Shown: positions 17,273 to 25,631, counted from the first letter of the stretch. The stretch: 64,000 nt of DNA from an uncultured Eubacteriales bacterium (GCA_949284175.1 CASDVE010000004.1:1-64000); one strand, 5' to 3'. The notes: generated by a model not told the origin, from the letters alone. Program-made: numbers and translations.

Positions 17273-17310
17273 AAAATGCTTATATTTTTGTATAAAAATA
17301 TAAGCATTTT
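17273..17310. repeat. Perfect 17-bp AT-rich inverted repeat in the 16971-17417 gap
   Basis: Arms of 17 bases (AAAATGCTTATATTTTT and its complement) flank a 4-base loop. It sits in a gene-free, strongly T-rich stretch between the YihY gene and the convergent spoIID gene. It could terminate either transcript, although GC pairs are few. Apart from this and the YihY terminator I see nothing coding in the gap. Confidence 0.75.
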
Positions 17311-17417
17311 AACGAAAGGTTTCTTGTTTTATTCTTTTTTATTTTCTATTTTTCAATCTTTTATTTTTAAATTAGTTTCTATTCTTCTAACTAATGATAA
17401 AGATCCTGCTAAGGTTT

Positions 17418-18905
17418 CTAATAACAGCTCTCAATGCTCACTCCCGGAAAATAATGTTCTGCCATCTCTTCCCATGTATATCCAAGCTCTGCCATGTTTC
17501 TAGCCCCTGTTTGGCTCATTCCAACTCCATGTCCAAAACCACCACCATGAAAGATCACATTTTTTCCTTTTTGTTCTATGTAAAAATATCCACTTGGTAA
17601 TAAAGAGGAAATGGTCATTTCTGTTTTATTTTGCCCGATTGCCTTTGTACCACTTACTGCAAACGCTTTTCGGATGGCATTTTCTTTCTCAATGACAAAA
17701 GACCCTTTTGTTCCTACCACCTTACAAATCTTAGCAACGCCTCCTACTCCTCTATCCGCAATAACCAGTTTCTTTATCGCTCCAATTTTTTTCACCTCTT
17801 TTGGATAGTTTGCAGAAAGTGTCTTTGAAATTTGTGAAAGTGTTGTTTTCACTGTCCAACGATACCATGCTTCCTCTTGCTCAAAGGTATCATAAAAATC
17901 TGGATGATCAAGAAATGCCCGAAAATCAGATTCTTTTTTTAAGTTAAGTTCCAATTCTTCCTCTCCTTGAAACTTCCCTGTTAAATATTCAGGAGAACTT
18001 TCTTTTCTTGACTGATACCACACATCTCCTGAATTTGTCGTATATCCATAAGATGTGGAGAAAAAATAAGTGGATGCAATCTCGTCTTCATACATAAGGA
18101 TTTCTCCTTTTGTATCTCGAACTGCTTGGTTCGCTCTTCCATCCTCTTTTGTATTGTTATACACTTGACTTGCTGTACTATCTACAACATCTGCATAAAA
18201 CTCTTCATATCGACTTTCATTTTTCTCTCTCATGGCATAACTTCTTGCACAAACTGCTTGTAATTTTAATGCCTCTGCTCCATAATTAGCAGGCATTTCA
18301 CTTGGTAAGACACCATATAAATACTCTTCCATAGAAAGTTCATTTACAACAACTATTTTTCCATTTTTAGAATGCAATGTTATTGTTCCACGATAAGATG
18401 GTGTTCCACTATTTCTCTTAATGGATAGTAACGTAATTCTTCCCTCTTTTTGCATTGGCGAAATCTTTGTTTCTTCTTCCACTTTGGAAAAACTCATCAC
18501 TTCCCCCGCCTCTTTTTCTACTATGCCATCTTCTGTTATCACTTCATAAGGCACATCACAAGATACTTTCACCTGTGAATGATAAAGAGAAGCAAAGCCT
18601 GTTGTATGTAATGCCACACGAATGGTATCGCTGGTGTCAATAAAAGTTTCATCATCAATGGGTGGAATCGCTGACGAATCTGCCTCTGGTTGAATGGAAG
18701 TATTCGGCTCTGTTCCCTCTCCTTCACGACTGGATAACTTATTTGAAACAAAATGGCTTCCTGCAATAATGCACAAAATCGCAAATGCCAATAGCAAAAT
18801 TGACTTTTTCATTTTCATAACATAACATTTCCCTTCCCATAAACCCACTCGTTGTCTTCTTTTCAAAACGTATGCCTGTCCTTTTAAAATTATTCCTCGT
18901 GTCAT
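17418..18905 (-). CDS. spoIID: SpoIID-type sporulation protein, paralogue 2
   Basis: A single membrane anchor (SILLLAFAILCIIAGSHFV) precedes a SpoIID domain with YGVLPSEMPANYG carrying the conserved Glu, SQVYNN, and the C-terminal GGGFGHGVGMSQTGARNMA. SpoIID with SpoIIP and SpoIIM digests peptidoglycan during engulfment. At about 495 residues it is longer than Bacillus SpoIID. I chose the ATG at 18905 because AAAGGA lies nine bases upstream. A GTG at 18923 and an ATG at 18818, just before the anchor, are alternatives. This copy looks closer to classical SpoIID than the one at 1039-2652, so the symbol is tentative. Confidence 0.85.
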   Translation of the reverse strand: MTRGIILKGQAYVLKRRQRVGLWEGKCYVMKMKKSILLLAFAILCIIAGSHFVSNKLSSREGEGTEPNTSIQPEADSSAIPPIDDETFIDTSDTIRVALHTTGFASLYHSQVKVSCDVPYEVITEDGIVEKEAGEVMSFSKVEEETKISPMQKEGRITLLSIKRNSGTPSYRGTITLHSKNGKIVVVNELSMEEYLYGVLPSEMPANYGAEALKLQAVCARSYAMREKNESRYEEFYADVVDSTASQVYNNTKEDGRANQAVRDTKGEILMYEDEIASTYFFSTSYGYTTNSGDVWYQSRKESSPEYLTGKFQGEEELELNLKKESDFRAFLDHPDFYDTFEQEEAWYRWTVKTTLSQISKTLSANYPKEVKKIGAIKKLVIADRGVGGVAKICKVVGTKGSFVIEKENAIRKAFAVSGTKAIGQNKTEMTISSLLPSGYFYIEQKGKNVIFHGGGFGHGVGMSQTGARNMAELGYTWEEMAEHYFPGVSIESCY

Positions 18906-18948
18906 CACTTCTTTTCCTTTCACACAATCGCCATATAAGAGTGTAAAG

Positions 18949-19176
18949 AAAAAGCAGCATATCGCTATGCTGCCTGATTTCTCATAAGAATCCGAAGTGC
19001 CGTTTCCTGTATTTTGACTCCTAGCAATGCTAGGGGGGTTACCTCACTTCGGCTTCTGCCTTCCCCACAATGGGGCATGACATCCACCAAAAAATATTGG
19101 TATCCCATTTTAAAAAATGTAGGTTCAAAATAACAGGGAGTGTCGCACACCCCAGAATCTTTTCACTTCTTTTCTA
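18949..19176 (-). ncRNA. ssrS: Probable 6S RNA
   Basis: A sigma-A promoter is followed by about 228 noncoding bases ending in a GCAGCAT/ATGCTGC hairpin plus U-run (18954-18972). The 5' segment CCCTGTTATTTTGAACCTACAT pairs with the 3' segment GTCAAAATACAGG, and CCTAGC-ATT-GCTAGG makes an internal hairpin. This long, imperfect rod with central openings is the layout of 6S RNA, which mimics an open promoter and holds sigma-A RNA polymerase in stationary phase. The GGGTGTGCGACACTCCCTG opening also resembles Clostridia 6S as I remember it. No covariance search was run. Confidence 0.65.
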
Positions 19177-19182
19177 TAAAAA

Positions 19183-19211
19183 AGTATATACTAATTGTAC
19201 GCAATTTTCAA
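19183..19211 (-). promoter_or_regulatory. Sigma-A promoter of the probable 6S RNA
   Basis: Minus strand: TTGAAA (19206-19211), exactly 17 bases, TATACT (19183-19188). Predicted transcript start is about 19176. Confidence 0.65.
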
Positions 19212-19238
19212 GATAAAAATACATGGATTTCAAATATT

Positions 19239-19748
19239 TTAATTCTTTGTTGTTGATCCGAAGCCACCATTTCGAATTTCAGAAACTTCATCATCAAAAG
19301 TAATGCCATATTCTACAAAAATTCCCTGCATAAATCCTTCTTGTGCTTTTAAAACGACTTCTTTTCCTTCATTGGAATCATTGGTAATTTTTGCAAAAAT
19401 ATGCCCTTCATTATCAGAATCATAATAATCACTATCAATGATTCCAACGGTATTATTCATTTGCAATCTATATTTAAAGCCAAGTCCACTTCTTGGGTAA
19501 CATTTTAACACCCAACCTTCTTCCATATAAACACGAATTCCCGTTGGAATTTTAATGGTTTCCCCTGGTTTTAATGTAAAACTTAATGGACTATAAAAAT
19601 CATATCCCGCAGAACCTTTTGTGGCACGCTTTGGAAGAGAGATTCCTGCATAAATTTGCTCACATTGTTCTAATGTTCCAAACGTATCTTCCCAATCTTT
19701 TTGGAACTGAGCAAAACTCACTTTTTCAAATCTTGCAATCCGTTTCAT
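19239..19748 (-). CDS. dut: dUTP diphosphatase (trimeric dUTPase fold)
   Basis: It hydrolyses dUTP to dUMP, keeping uracil out of DNA and feeding dTMP synthesis. All five motifs are recognisable: KGSAGYDFYSP (I), PRSGLGFKYRL (II), GIIDSDYYDSDNEGHI (III), EGFMQGIFVEYG (IV) and RNGGFGSTTKN (V). An N-terminal extension of about 50 residues precedes motif I. The start at 19748 is set by AAGGAGAG before the ATG; the frame is open further upstream but without such a site. The length of 169 is slightly above the usual 145-150. Confidence 0.9.
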   Translation of the reverse strand: MKRIARFEKVSFAQFQKDWEDTFGTLEQCEQIYAGISLPKRATKGSAGYDFYSPLSFTLKPGETIKIPTGIRVYMEEGWVLKCYPRSGLGFKYRLQMNNTVGIIDSDYYDSDNEGHIFAKITNDSNEGKEVVLKAQEGFMQGIFVEYGITFDDEVSEIRNGGFGSTTKN

Positions 19749-19823
19749 AATTCTCTCCTTTTTCTTTTCGTATTGTCTGACCTTGTCTAGTTTAACATAA
19801 GCCTTCCCACTTGACAACGAAAA

Positions 19824-21458
19824 CTATTTTTTAAAACCAATTTCACAATTTCCACTGTTGCTTTCAAAGGAAATGTTATAGTTGGCTTTTGGAAATTGTT
19901 TTTCATAAACACCATCCTGTTTTTTCATTTTTTCACCGTGAATAGTTAAAATCCCCATTCCATTATCCACATAATAACAATAGTCTTTTTTCTCCCCAGA
20001 CACCTGCAACTGCATATCTCCACTGCTTGTTTCCCCATAAAGATCTGTTTTTAATAGTCCCTCACACGCGATGTTACCGCTTGTTGTGGAAACAACCGTT
20101 TCTTTACTTTCTAAATTCTGTATATCTATGCTTCCACTTGTTGTATCCATTTCTATTTCCTCTACTACTTTAACATCATCGCATATTATATCCCCTGATG
20201 TAGTATCCATTGTCAAATATTTTAATTCGGCTTTTTTCATCGAAATATTTCCTGATGTACTGGATAACATAGTACTACTATGATTTTTCACATCTTCCAT
20301 TGTTATCCCCCCTGATGTAGTATCTATCGTAATTTCTTCGCCTTCTAACTCTTTTGTTGTTACAACTCCGCTTGTAGTATTCGCCATAAAATTATCACAT
20401 TTTATATTTTGTGCTATCACATTTCCTGATGTGGTATCCATCATAACTTCATTGGCTGTTATTTTTGTTAATTGTACTTCTCCTGATGTGGTGTTAATAC
20501 TAACTTCATTGGCTGATAAAACATTTCCTGTAACACTACCAGAAGTCGTATCCGCCATCATAGATTTCCATTCTTTTTTTGGTATTTTGATAGTTAACGT
20601 TTTATTTTTTTTAGGATTTCTTTTTCCATCATGGATCTGGAGTTCTGAATCTTTTATAAAAACTGCTGTTGTATCTTCCACATTTTCCATGACAATTTCA
20701 TTTTGATCACTGGTTTCCCACTCTATATTTTTTCCAACGGTGGAAAAGTTAAAGCCTTCTATATCATCAACAGCAATGTGAATCACTCCTTTTTCCGCCT
20801 GTAACATCTTCCCATTTTTCACCACTTTGTTCCACTGTTCCTTTGTCATTTGCTCCTTTTTTGGAGAGTAATATTGTAAAATTTCATCTCCAATCACAAT
20901 GTAATATCCATGGTCAAATTCTACTTTATAGGTACTATACTTCCCTGAATTACTAAAATCACCACTATGTTTTATGATCTCATCAAATAGGCTAACAGAC
21001 TCTTGTTTTGGATTTGTTGCTAAAATTGCCATAAGAATACAAAAAGCACCCACCATGAGAATGGCTATATTCTTTCCCCTAAAAAATGCTTGTTTTTTTA
21101 TGTTACCCTCTGGATTTTTTTCATAAGAACTTGGAATTCTTTCTTTTATCTTCTCTTCTTTTTTCCCATCATCGCTTATTACAACAAAGTTTTGTTTTTC
21201 ATCAAACTCCGGCATCGTATATCCATGCTCTGTAAACTCTCCACCGCTTTCTCGATGCTCTTTCTCACGAATCAAGTTCGTTTTAATGATGAAAGCAATG
21301 CGTTCTGGACTACCAAGCTCTCTAAGCACCTCCTTTTCTTTTTCTTCTCCTGCCTCTTCAAAATAATCTCTATAATACCATAAGGCATTTTCTCTCTCTT
21401 CCTCTGGAATATCAAATAAAAGCTCTTCTAACCTCTTTAAAAAAAACTCTTTATTCAT
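19824..21458 (-). CDS. HAAS-domain membrane protein with DUF4097 beta-strand repeats
   Basis: The 544-residue protein has an N-terminal HAAS/DUF1700 domain (about 1-70, FLKRLEELLFDIPEEERENA), a linker, one membrane helix (about 130-148) and a long extracytoplasmic DUF4097 region. The latter holds ten or so units of about 20 residues centred on DTTSGxV (for example MDTTSGNV, NTTSGVV, DTTSGGI), predicting a right-handed beta-solenoid. HAAS proteins are commonly encoded with PadR regulators, as here: the start overlaps the padR stop by eight bases. Related YvlB/LiaG-like proteins respond to envelope stress in Bacillus. The precise role is unknown. Confidence 0.85.
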   Translation of the reverse strand: MNKEFFLKRLEELLFDIPEEERENALWYYRDYFEEAGEEKEKEVLRELGSPERIAFIIKTNLIREKEHRESGGEFTEHGYTMPEFDEKQNFVVISDDGKKEEKIKERIPSSYEKNPEGNIKKQAFFRGKNIAILMVGAFCILMAILATNPKQESVSLFDEIIKHSGDFSNSGKYSTYKVEFDHGYYIVIGDEILQYYSPKKEQMTKEQWNKVVKNGKMLQAEKGVIHIAVDDIEGFNFSTVGKNIEWETSDQNEIVMENVEDTTAVFIKDSELQIHDGKRNPKKNKTLTIKIPKKEWKSMMADTTSGSVTGNVLSANEVSINTTSGEVQLTKITANEVMMDTTSGNVIAQNIKCDNFMANTTSGVVTTKELEGEEITIDTTSGGITMEDVKNHSSTMLSSTSGNISMKKAELKYLTMDTTSGDIICDDVKVVEEIEMDTTSGSIDIQNLESKETVVSTTSGNIACEGLLKTDLYGETSSGDMQLQVSGEKKDYCYYVDNGMGILTIHGEKMKKQDGVYEKQFPKANYNISFESNSGNCEIGFKK

Positions 21459-21774
21459 GTTTTACCTCCTCAAAAAATTTACTAATTTTTCCTGAGTACA
21501 CCTTCCATTCTTCAATATACAGCCAAAGCTGAGCATACCCTTGTGGTGTAATTTTATAGTAACGACGATTCCTCCCACCGCATTCTTTATCATACACTTC
21601 CAAACAGTTATCTTTTTGCAATCTTCGTAATACAGGATATAGTGTGGATTCTGACACATTCAATGCCTTTCTCACGTCTTGGGTTATTTTATATCCATAC
21701 GTTCCCTCCTCTTCTTTTGATACTGCTGATAGCACAATAGCATCTAGTAGTGCCGCTCCTGTATTAAATACCAT
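21451..21774 (-). CDS. PadR family transcriptional regulator
   Basis: A 107-residue protein with a winged-helix domain over most of its length. Visible hallmarks are GYKITQDVRKALNVSESTLYPVLRRLQKD (recognition helix) and GGRNRRYYKITPQG (wing), followed by a short C-terminal dimerisation helix. PadR proteins are repressors that usually respond to small molecules or cell-wall stress. It is translationally coupled to the HAAS-DUF4097 gene, and a 20-base perfect palindrome overlaps its promoter, so it probably represses its own operon. Confidence 0.92.
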   Translation of the reverse strand: MVFNTGAALLDAIVLSAVSKEEEGTYGYKITQDVRKALNVSESTLYPVLRRLQKDNCLEVYDKECGGRNRRYYKITPQGYAQLWLYIEEWKVYSGKISKFFEEVKHE

Positions 21775-21844
21775 AGCCTTTCACTCCTTTCTCTATATAT
21801 TTTATCTATAATATTATATAATATATAATATTGTTTTTAATTAT

Positions 21845-21873
21845 ACTATATGACATATAATATTATATGTCAA
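21845..21873 (-). promoter_or_regulatory. Promoter of the padR operon with an overlapping 20-bp palindromic operator
   Basis: Minus strand: perfect -35 TTGACA (21868-21873), 17 bases, -10 TATAGT (21845-21850). The exact palindrome GACATATAATATTATATGTC (21852-21871) covers the -35 and spacer. It has the ATGT...ACAT-type half-sites that PadR proteins favour. A related degenerate ATAATATT array lies further downstream in the leader. Confidence 0.65.
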
Positions 21874-22026
21874 TCCAATCCTTTCACTTTCTCCAAAGAT
21901 TTTATCGCACTTAACCTTTGCCACCCCTGCCCTTATCTTGACATCCGATCTTCCCCATATTAGAATAACTGTATACAAAGATAATCAATGACGGCTATCG
22001 ACTTTTATCATTAGAAAGGAAAAACC

Positions 22027-22650
22027 ATGCAAGTATACTTTATTCGTCACGGTCAAACCGATTGGAATTTAACCCACCGTTTACAAGGATCTTCGGATAT
22101 CCCTTTAAATGAACATGGAATTTTTACCGCTCGTATCACTGGTGAAAAATTATCCCATATTCCATTCACAAAAGCTATTTCAAGCCCTCTAAAACGTGCC
22201 TATCAAACTTGCCAGCTCATTTTACAAAATCGCCCTGTTTCCATTGAAACAGACTCTGATTTATGTGAGCTATGTTTTGGCGACTATGAAGGTCTTTATG
22301 TGTACGGAGAACACAAAAATATTCCCGATGAAAACTTTAATGAAACTTTCTTTCAGCATCCAGAGCAATATCGCACACCTCCAAATGGAGAATCTCTTTT
22401 TGAACTTCGAAAAAGAGCAAGACACTTCATTGATACGTTACTAAAAAGAACAGAATGGGAAAATGAAACCGTTCTCGTCACAGCCCATGGGGCTATTTTA
22501 TGTGGTATCTTAGCAGAACTCCATGAATACGATATGGCAAATTTTTGGGGAAAAGGACTTCTAAAAAATTGTAGTATTACAGTCATACAAATTAAAAACG
22601 GAACTGCTAGCATTGAACGAGAAAACGAAATTCTTTGGGAAGAACGATAA
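22027..22650 (+). CDS. Histidine phosphatase (phosphoglycerate mutase-like) family protein
   Basis: A 207-residue enzyme of the branch-1 histidine phosphatase superfamily. RHGQTDWN near residue 8 carries the phospho-accepting His. SSPLKRAYQT supplies an Arg, LCELCFGDYEGL the acid/base Glu and VTAHGAILCG the second catalytic His. Substrate is not predictable: cofactor-dependent mutases, CobC-type phosphatases and broad sugar phosphatases share these motifs. It is a single plus-strand gene with its own terminator. Confidence 0.9.
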   Translation: MQVYFIRHGQTDWNLTHRLQGSSDIPLNEHGIFTARITGEKLSHIPFTKAISSPLKRAYQTCQLILQNRPVSIETDSDLCELCFGDYEGLYVYGEHKNIPDENFNETFFQHPEQYRTPPNGESLFELRKRARHFIDTLLKRTEWENETVLVTAHGAILCGILAELHEYDMANFWGKGLLKNCSITVIQIKNGTASIERENEILWEER

Positions 22651-22700
22651 TAAGCGTGTTGGTGCTTTGTTATTTTAAAACAAAGTACCAACACGCTTAT
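22651..22700. terminator. Bidirectional terminator after the histidine phosphatase gene
   Basis: TAAGCGTGTTGGTGCTTTGT and its near-perfect complement (one mismatch) form a 20-bp stem with a 10-base loop, starting directly after the stop and facing the ybaK stop. Confidence 0.85.
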
Positions 22701-22738
22701 CTTTTCCTTTCTATAAAAAAGGCATGAAATATAAGAAA

Positions 22739-23215
22739 TTAAGACATAATAATATTCGCAAAATCCCCTTGAATAAGTTTTGATAATTCCATTGGATTTA
22801 ACTCCACTTGAAATCCAATCTTTCCACCACTCACAATAATCCGATCAAACTGTTTTGCTGACTCATGAATTACAGTTTTAAACTGTTTTTTCATTCCAAT
22901 GGGACTACAACCACCACGAATATATCCTGTCACACTGTTAATATCTTTTACATGGATCATCTCAACGGATTTCTCTCCTACTGCTTTAGCAGCAGTCTTT
23001 AAATTCAATTCTTCTGCCACTGGAATGACAAACACAAAATATTGCTTGCTTTTCCCCTGTGTCACAAGAGTTTTAAAAACTTGTTCTACTGGTTGTCCAA
23101 GTTTTTTAGCCACAGAAATTCCATCAATCCCATCCTCTGAATCATAGGTGTGCATTTCATATTCTATCTTTTTCTTATCTAAAATTCTCATCACATTTGT
23201 TTTATTTTCTGCCAT
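22739..23215 (-). CDS. ybaK: Cys-tRNA(Pro)/Cys-tRNA(Cys) deacylase, YbaK/EbsC family
   Basis: It removes mischarged Cys from tRNA-Pro in trans. The protein resembles the ProRS INS editing domain: KTLVTQGKSKQYFVFVIPV with a central Lys, then GYIRGGCSPIGMKKQF, VIVSGGKIGFQVELNP and a DFANI ending, all characteristic of YbaK. The ATG at 23215 follows AAGGAGAG and gives 158 residues, the normal length. It is followed about 80 bases upstream by the DUF4230 gene, with which it may be transcribed. Confidence 0.92.
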   Translation of the reverse strand: MAENKTNVMRILDKKKIEYEMHTYDSEDGIDGISVAKKLGQPVEQVFKTLVTQGKSKQYFVFVIPVAEELNLKTAAKAVGEKSVEMIHVKDINSVTGYIRGGCSPIGMKKQFKTVIHESAKQFDRIIVSGGKIGFQVELNPMELSKLIQGDFANIIMS

Positions 23216-23293
23216 ACTCACTCTCTCCTTGCTTTTTATCTTCAAACAAGTTTCCTATCCTTTTATTATGAAACGTCCTATTGCTTTTACCTA

Positions 23294-23884
23294 TTATTCT
23301 TGGAATGTAATTTCCAGTGTATAATCCTCGTTTGTTATAGGAAGAAGTAGGTTTCTGATCAAAAGTTCTGCTTGCCCTTCTGCCTGTTTTAGCAATTGGC
23401 TCTCATCAATTCTCTCTTTTGCATCTTCCTTTGCCAGTTGTAATGCTGTTACTGTATCCTGTTTCTCTTCCCAATTAAATAAACTGTTTTTTTCATCATA
23501 AAATTCAATCGTATCAGAGTTAATCACAATATCTTGTACAGTTGCTTTTGGAAGAAACACTTTGATTTTATTCTTACTAACATCTACGGATACTTTCTCC
23601 ATATCAATACCAGCTTTTACAATGGCATCATATAACATGGTATAACTCTTTTTATTAATAAAAGCAATATTGCCTTCCTCATATCGTACAAGCCCTCGGT
23701 ATTGTAACTGGCTTGTTGTTAGATCACTCATATTTTGAAGTTGTTCTGTGATAACCGATGTACTTACCTTTGCTTCTTTTCTCGTTTCAAAAAGTTTGAC
23801 TGATAAAACTCCAACCGCAATCAAGGCGATTACACAAACAATTGCCATAATAACAAGCAGTTTATTTTCCAGTTTTTCTTTCAT
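23294..23884 (-). CDS. DUF4230 domain membrane-anchored protein
   Basis: A 196-residue protein with one N-terminal membrane helix (about 9-29) and an extracytoplasmic DUF4230 domain. Recognisable features are LQYRGLVRYEEGNIAFINKK and the KIKVFLPKATVQDIVINSDTIEFYDE stretch, followed by a charged C-terminal helix region. Function of the family is unknown. It lies 34 bases from the folE stop on the same strand, so folE, this gene and ybaK may share a transcript. Confidence 0.82.
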   Translation of the reverse strand: MKEKLENKLLVIMAIVCVIALIAVGVLSVKLFETRKEAKVSTSVITEQLQNMSDLTTSQLQYRGLVRYEEGNIAFINKKSYTMLYDAIVKAGIDMEKVSVDVSKNKIKVFLPKATVQDIVINSDTIEFYDEKNSLFNWEEKQDTVTALQLAKEDAKERIDESQLLKQAEGQAELLIRNLLLPITNEDYTLEITFQE

Positions 23885-23918
23885 TTTGTACCCTCTTATT
23901 GTATCCTTTGTTCTGCTA

Positions 23919-24503
23919 TTATTGTGCTAACATCATATAGAGGCGATTTTTTAACCCTTCCTCTGTTTCAAATCTTCCCCGAAACGTTGTGGAAACCGTA
24001 CTTGCCTCAGACTTTTTAATTCCTCTTGCACTCATGCAACTATGACATCCTTTGATAATAACGGCCACATCTTCACATCCGACTGCCTCCATCAGAACCT
24101 CCGCAATATCACTTCCAATTCTCTCTTGCAGTTGCAACCTTTTGGATACCATATCCGCAATACGGGCGATTTTACTGAGTCCAATTACTCTTCCTTTTGG
24201 AATATACGCAATGGAAGCTGTCATATCATACATAAGTGCTAAATGATGTTCACAATAGCTAAAGATCGAAATATCTTTCACAAGCACGATGTCTTTTCCT
24301 TGTGACTGCTCTTCTTGTTCAAAGGTTTTTGAAAACATTTGTGCAATTTCATGATTTGTATAATTCATTCCCTCTAACACTTCTTCATACATTTTTGCCA
24401 CCCGTTTTGGTGTTTCCTTTAAACCTTCTCTATCTGGATTTTCTCCTAGTGCAATAAGAAGTCCTCTTATGTGTTCTTCTACCGCTTTTGTATCAATTGC
24501 CAT
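23919..24503 (-). CDS. folE: GTP cyclohydrolase I
   Basis: FolE converts GTP to dihydroneopterin triphosphate, the first step of folate synthesis and of queuosine precursor synthesis. The zinc and active-site residues are visible: SYCEHHL (Cys and His ligands) and [12 protein letters not shown] (second Cys ligand), with the [23 protein letters not shown] helix. The ATG at 24503 follows AAGGAGG by six bases and gives 194 residues, the normal length. queA at the left edge uses a product of this route, although the two genes are not linked. Confidence 0.95.
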   Translation of the reverse strand: MAIDTKAVEEHIRGLLIALGENPDREGLKETPKRVAKMYEEVLEGMNYTNHEIAQMFSKTFEQEEQSQGKDIVLVKDISIFSYCEHHLALMYDMTASIAYIPKGRVIGLSKIARIADMVSKRLQLQERIGSDIAEVLMEAVGCEDVAVIIKGCHSCMSARGIKKSEASTVSTTFRGRFETEEGLKNRLYMMLAQ

Positions 24504-24607
24504 TCCTTTGCCTCCTTCACCATTAGGCATGCTATCATTCTCTTCAATATAACATGGAATTTAAGTGATCGTCAACTCACATCCCTCTCTAAATCCTGTA
24601 CTTTTTC

Positions 24608-25225
24608 TTACAATTTCTTTAACGCATAGAGCAATTCTCCAGCTGTTTGGAATCGCTCCTCTTTCTTCTTTGCAACACATTTTTGCAAGATCTTATGAAT
24701 GGAAAACCAATTCCACTTTATTGGCATATGCAAAAAAGTTGCTCCAAATCCATAAATATCTGTTCTTTCATCAAGAACTCCTCCTTCTCTTTGCTCTGGA
24801 GCAGAGTACTTCAACGTGCCATAACTCGCTCTAGGAGGAACCTTTTTCAAAAGAAAGGCACAGTCAAAATCAATTAAATGGATACGACCTTCTTTATCCA
24901 CAAGTAAGTTGTCAGGTTTACAATCACACCATATAATAGGAGGACGTAGCATATGAAGAATCATAAGTCCTTTTGCAACTTCCTTCATCCATAGTATCCA
25001 TTGGGATTTTGGCATAGTCCCTATTTGATTTAACGTTACCCCATCTATTTTTTCCATTTTAAGAATGCCAATTCCATGTTGTACTTCATATTCATATACC
25101 ATAGGAAATAATCTTGCTGTTTGATTTCCTGCTTGCATTTCTACTTGATTGAGTTGTTTTAAAATAGAATACTCTTGTTGTATCTGTTTTTCATTTCCTT
25201 GTTTTATAAAATAATCTCTTATCAT
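24608..25225 (-). CDS. Minimal protein-kinase-like protein without a glycine-rich loop
   Basis: A 205-residue Ser/Thr-kinase-fold protein. The catalytic loop reads WCDCKPDNLL (Asp 101, Lys 103, Asn 106) and the metal motif is DFD (119-121) instead of DFG. SAPEQ (141-145) is the APE-type motif, and DIYGFGATFL matches subdomain IX. The start lies about where beta-3 would begin: FIK (6-8) and QQEYSIL with Glu 18 may be the Lys-Glu pair, while the glycine-rich loop is absent. An in-frame TGA four codons upstream rules out extension. Neighbouring Smr gene is 25 bases upstream. It could be a minimal kinase or a pseudokinase. Confidence 0.75.
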   Translation of the reverse strand: MIRDYFIKQGNEKQIQQEYSILKQLNQVEMQAGNQTARLFPMVYEYEVQHGIGILKMEKIDGVTLNQIGTMPKSQWILWMKEVAKGLMILHMLRPPIIWCDCKPDNLLVDKEGRIHLIDFDCAFLLKKVPPRASYGTLKYSAPEQREGGVLDERTDIYGFGATFLHMPIKWNWFSIHKILQKCVAKKKEERFQTAGELLYALKKL

Positions 25226-25249
25226 AACACTCTTTCACAATGTCCCATC

Positions 25250-25498
25250 TTAAAATAGATCTTTTAGGACTAAATCCGTTATTCCTTGATTCAATCCGTA
25301 TTCGATGCGAATAACTTTTTCATGATTTCGATATTGTTTTCTTATCATTTCTTTGATTTTAGTGCCACCACGATATCCATGTACAACTCGTAACCGATAC
25401 ACATCTTTCTTCGCTTTGGTAAGCTGACTATCAATATAGCTTTTTGCTCGCATCCATGTCATATCATGAACATCAATTTCTAATACTCCTATGTTCAT
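25250..25498 (-). CDS. Small stand-alone Smr-domain protein
   Basis: An 82-residue protein that is nearly all Smr domain: LEIDVHDMTWMRAKSYID (LDxH-like motif) and RLRVVHGYRGG (the HGxG-type loop). Smr domains are nucleases or nucleic-acid binders, known from MutS2 and ribosome-collision factors. The ATG at 25498 follows AAAGGAAG. It is the first gene of a two-gene unit with the kinase-like gene. A leader with three consecutive hairpins precedes it. Confidence 0.82.
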   Translation of the reverse strand: MNIGVLEIDVHDMTWMRAKSYIDSQLTKAKKDVYRLRVVHGYRGGTKIKEMIRKQYRNHEKVIRIEYGLNQGITDLVLKDLF

Positions 25499-25553
25499 AA
25501 AATTCTTCCTTTCTCTCATTGGCGGACTGACTGCCTTCATGTAAACAGAAAAA

Positions 25554-25594
25554 ATCCCATAAAAACCAGTGGGTATCCTTGGTTCTTATGGGAT
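25554..25594 (-). terminator. Intrinsic terminator, possibly an attenuator, before the Smr gene
   Basis: ATCCCATAAGAACCA pairs with TGGTTTTTATGGGAT (one mismatch) and is followed on the minus strand by a U-run. It lies 56 bases before the Smr start and downstream of a candidate extended -10 (25656-25664). It could therefore end the chemoreceptor transcript or control the Smr-kinase transcript. Confidence 0.75.
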
Positions 25595-25631
25595 CTTTTC
25601 AAAAGAGGGTTCTCTTTATTAGGATAGGGGT

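Noticed and set aside
17207..17503. Plus-strand open frame of 98 codons in the gap after the YihY gene
   Set aside because: Phe/Leu-rich translation of a T-rich noncoding stretch. It has no ribosome site, contains the 17273-17310 inverted repeat and runs antisense into spoIID.
18965..19150. 61-codon open frame inside the 6S RNA region
   Set aside because: It coincides with a structured RNA having its own promoter and terminator; the peptide looks random.
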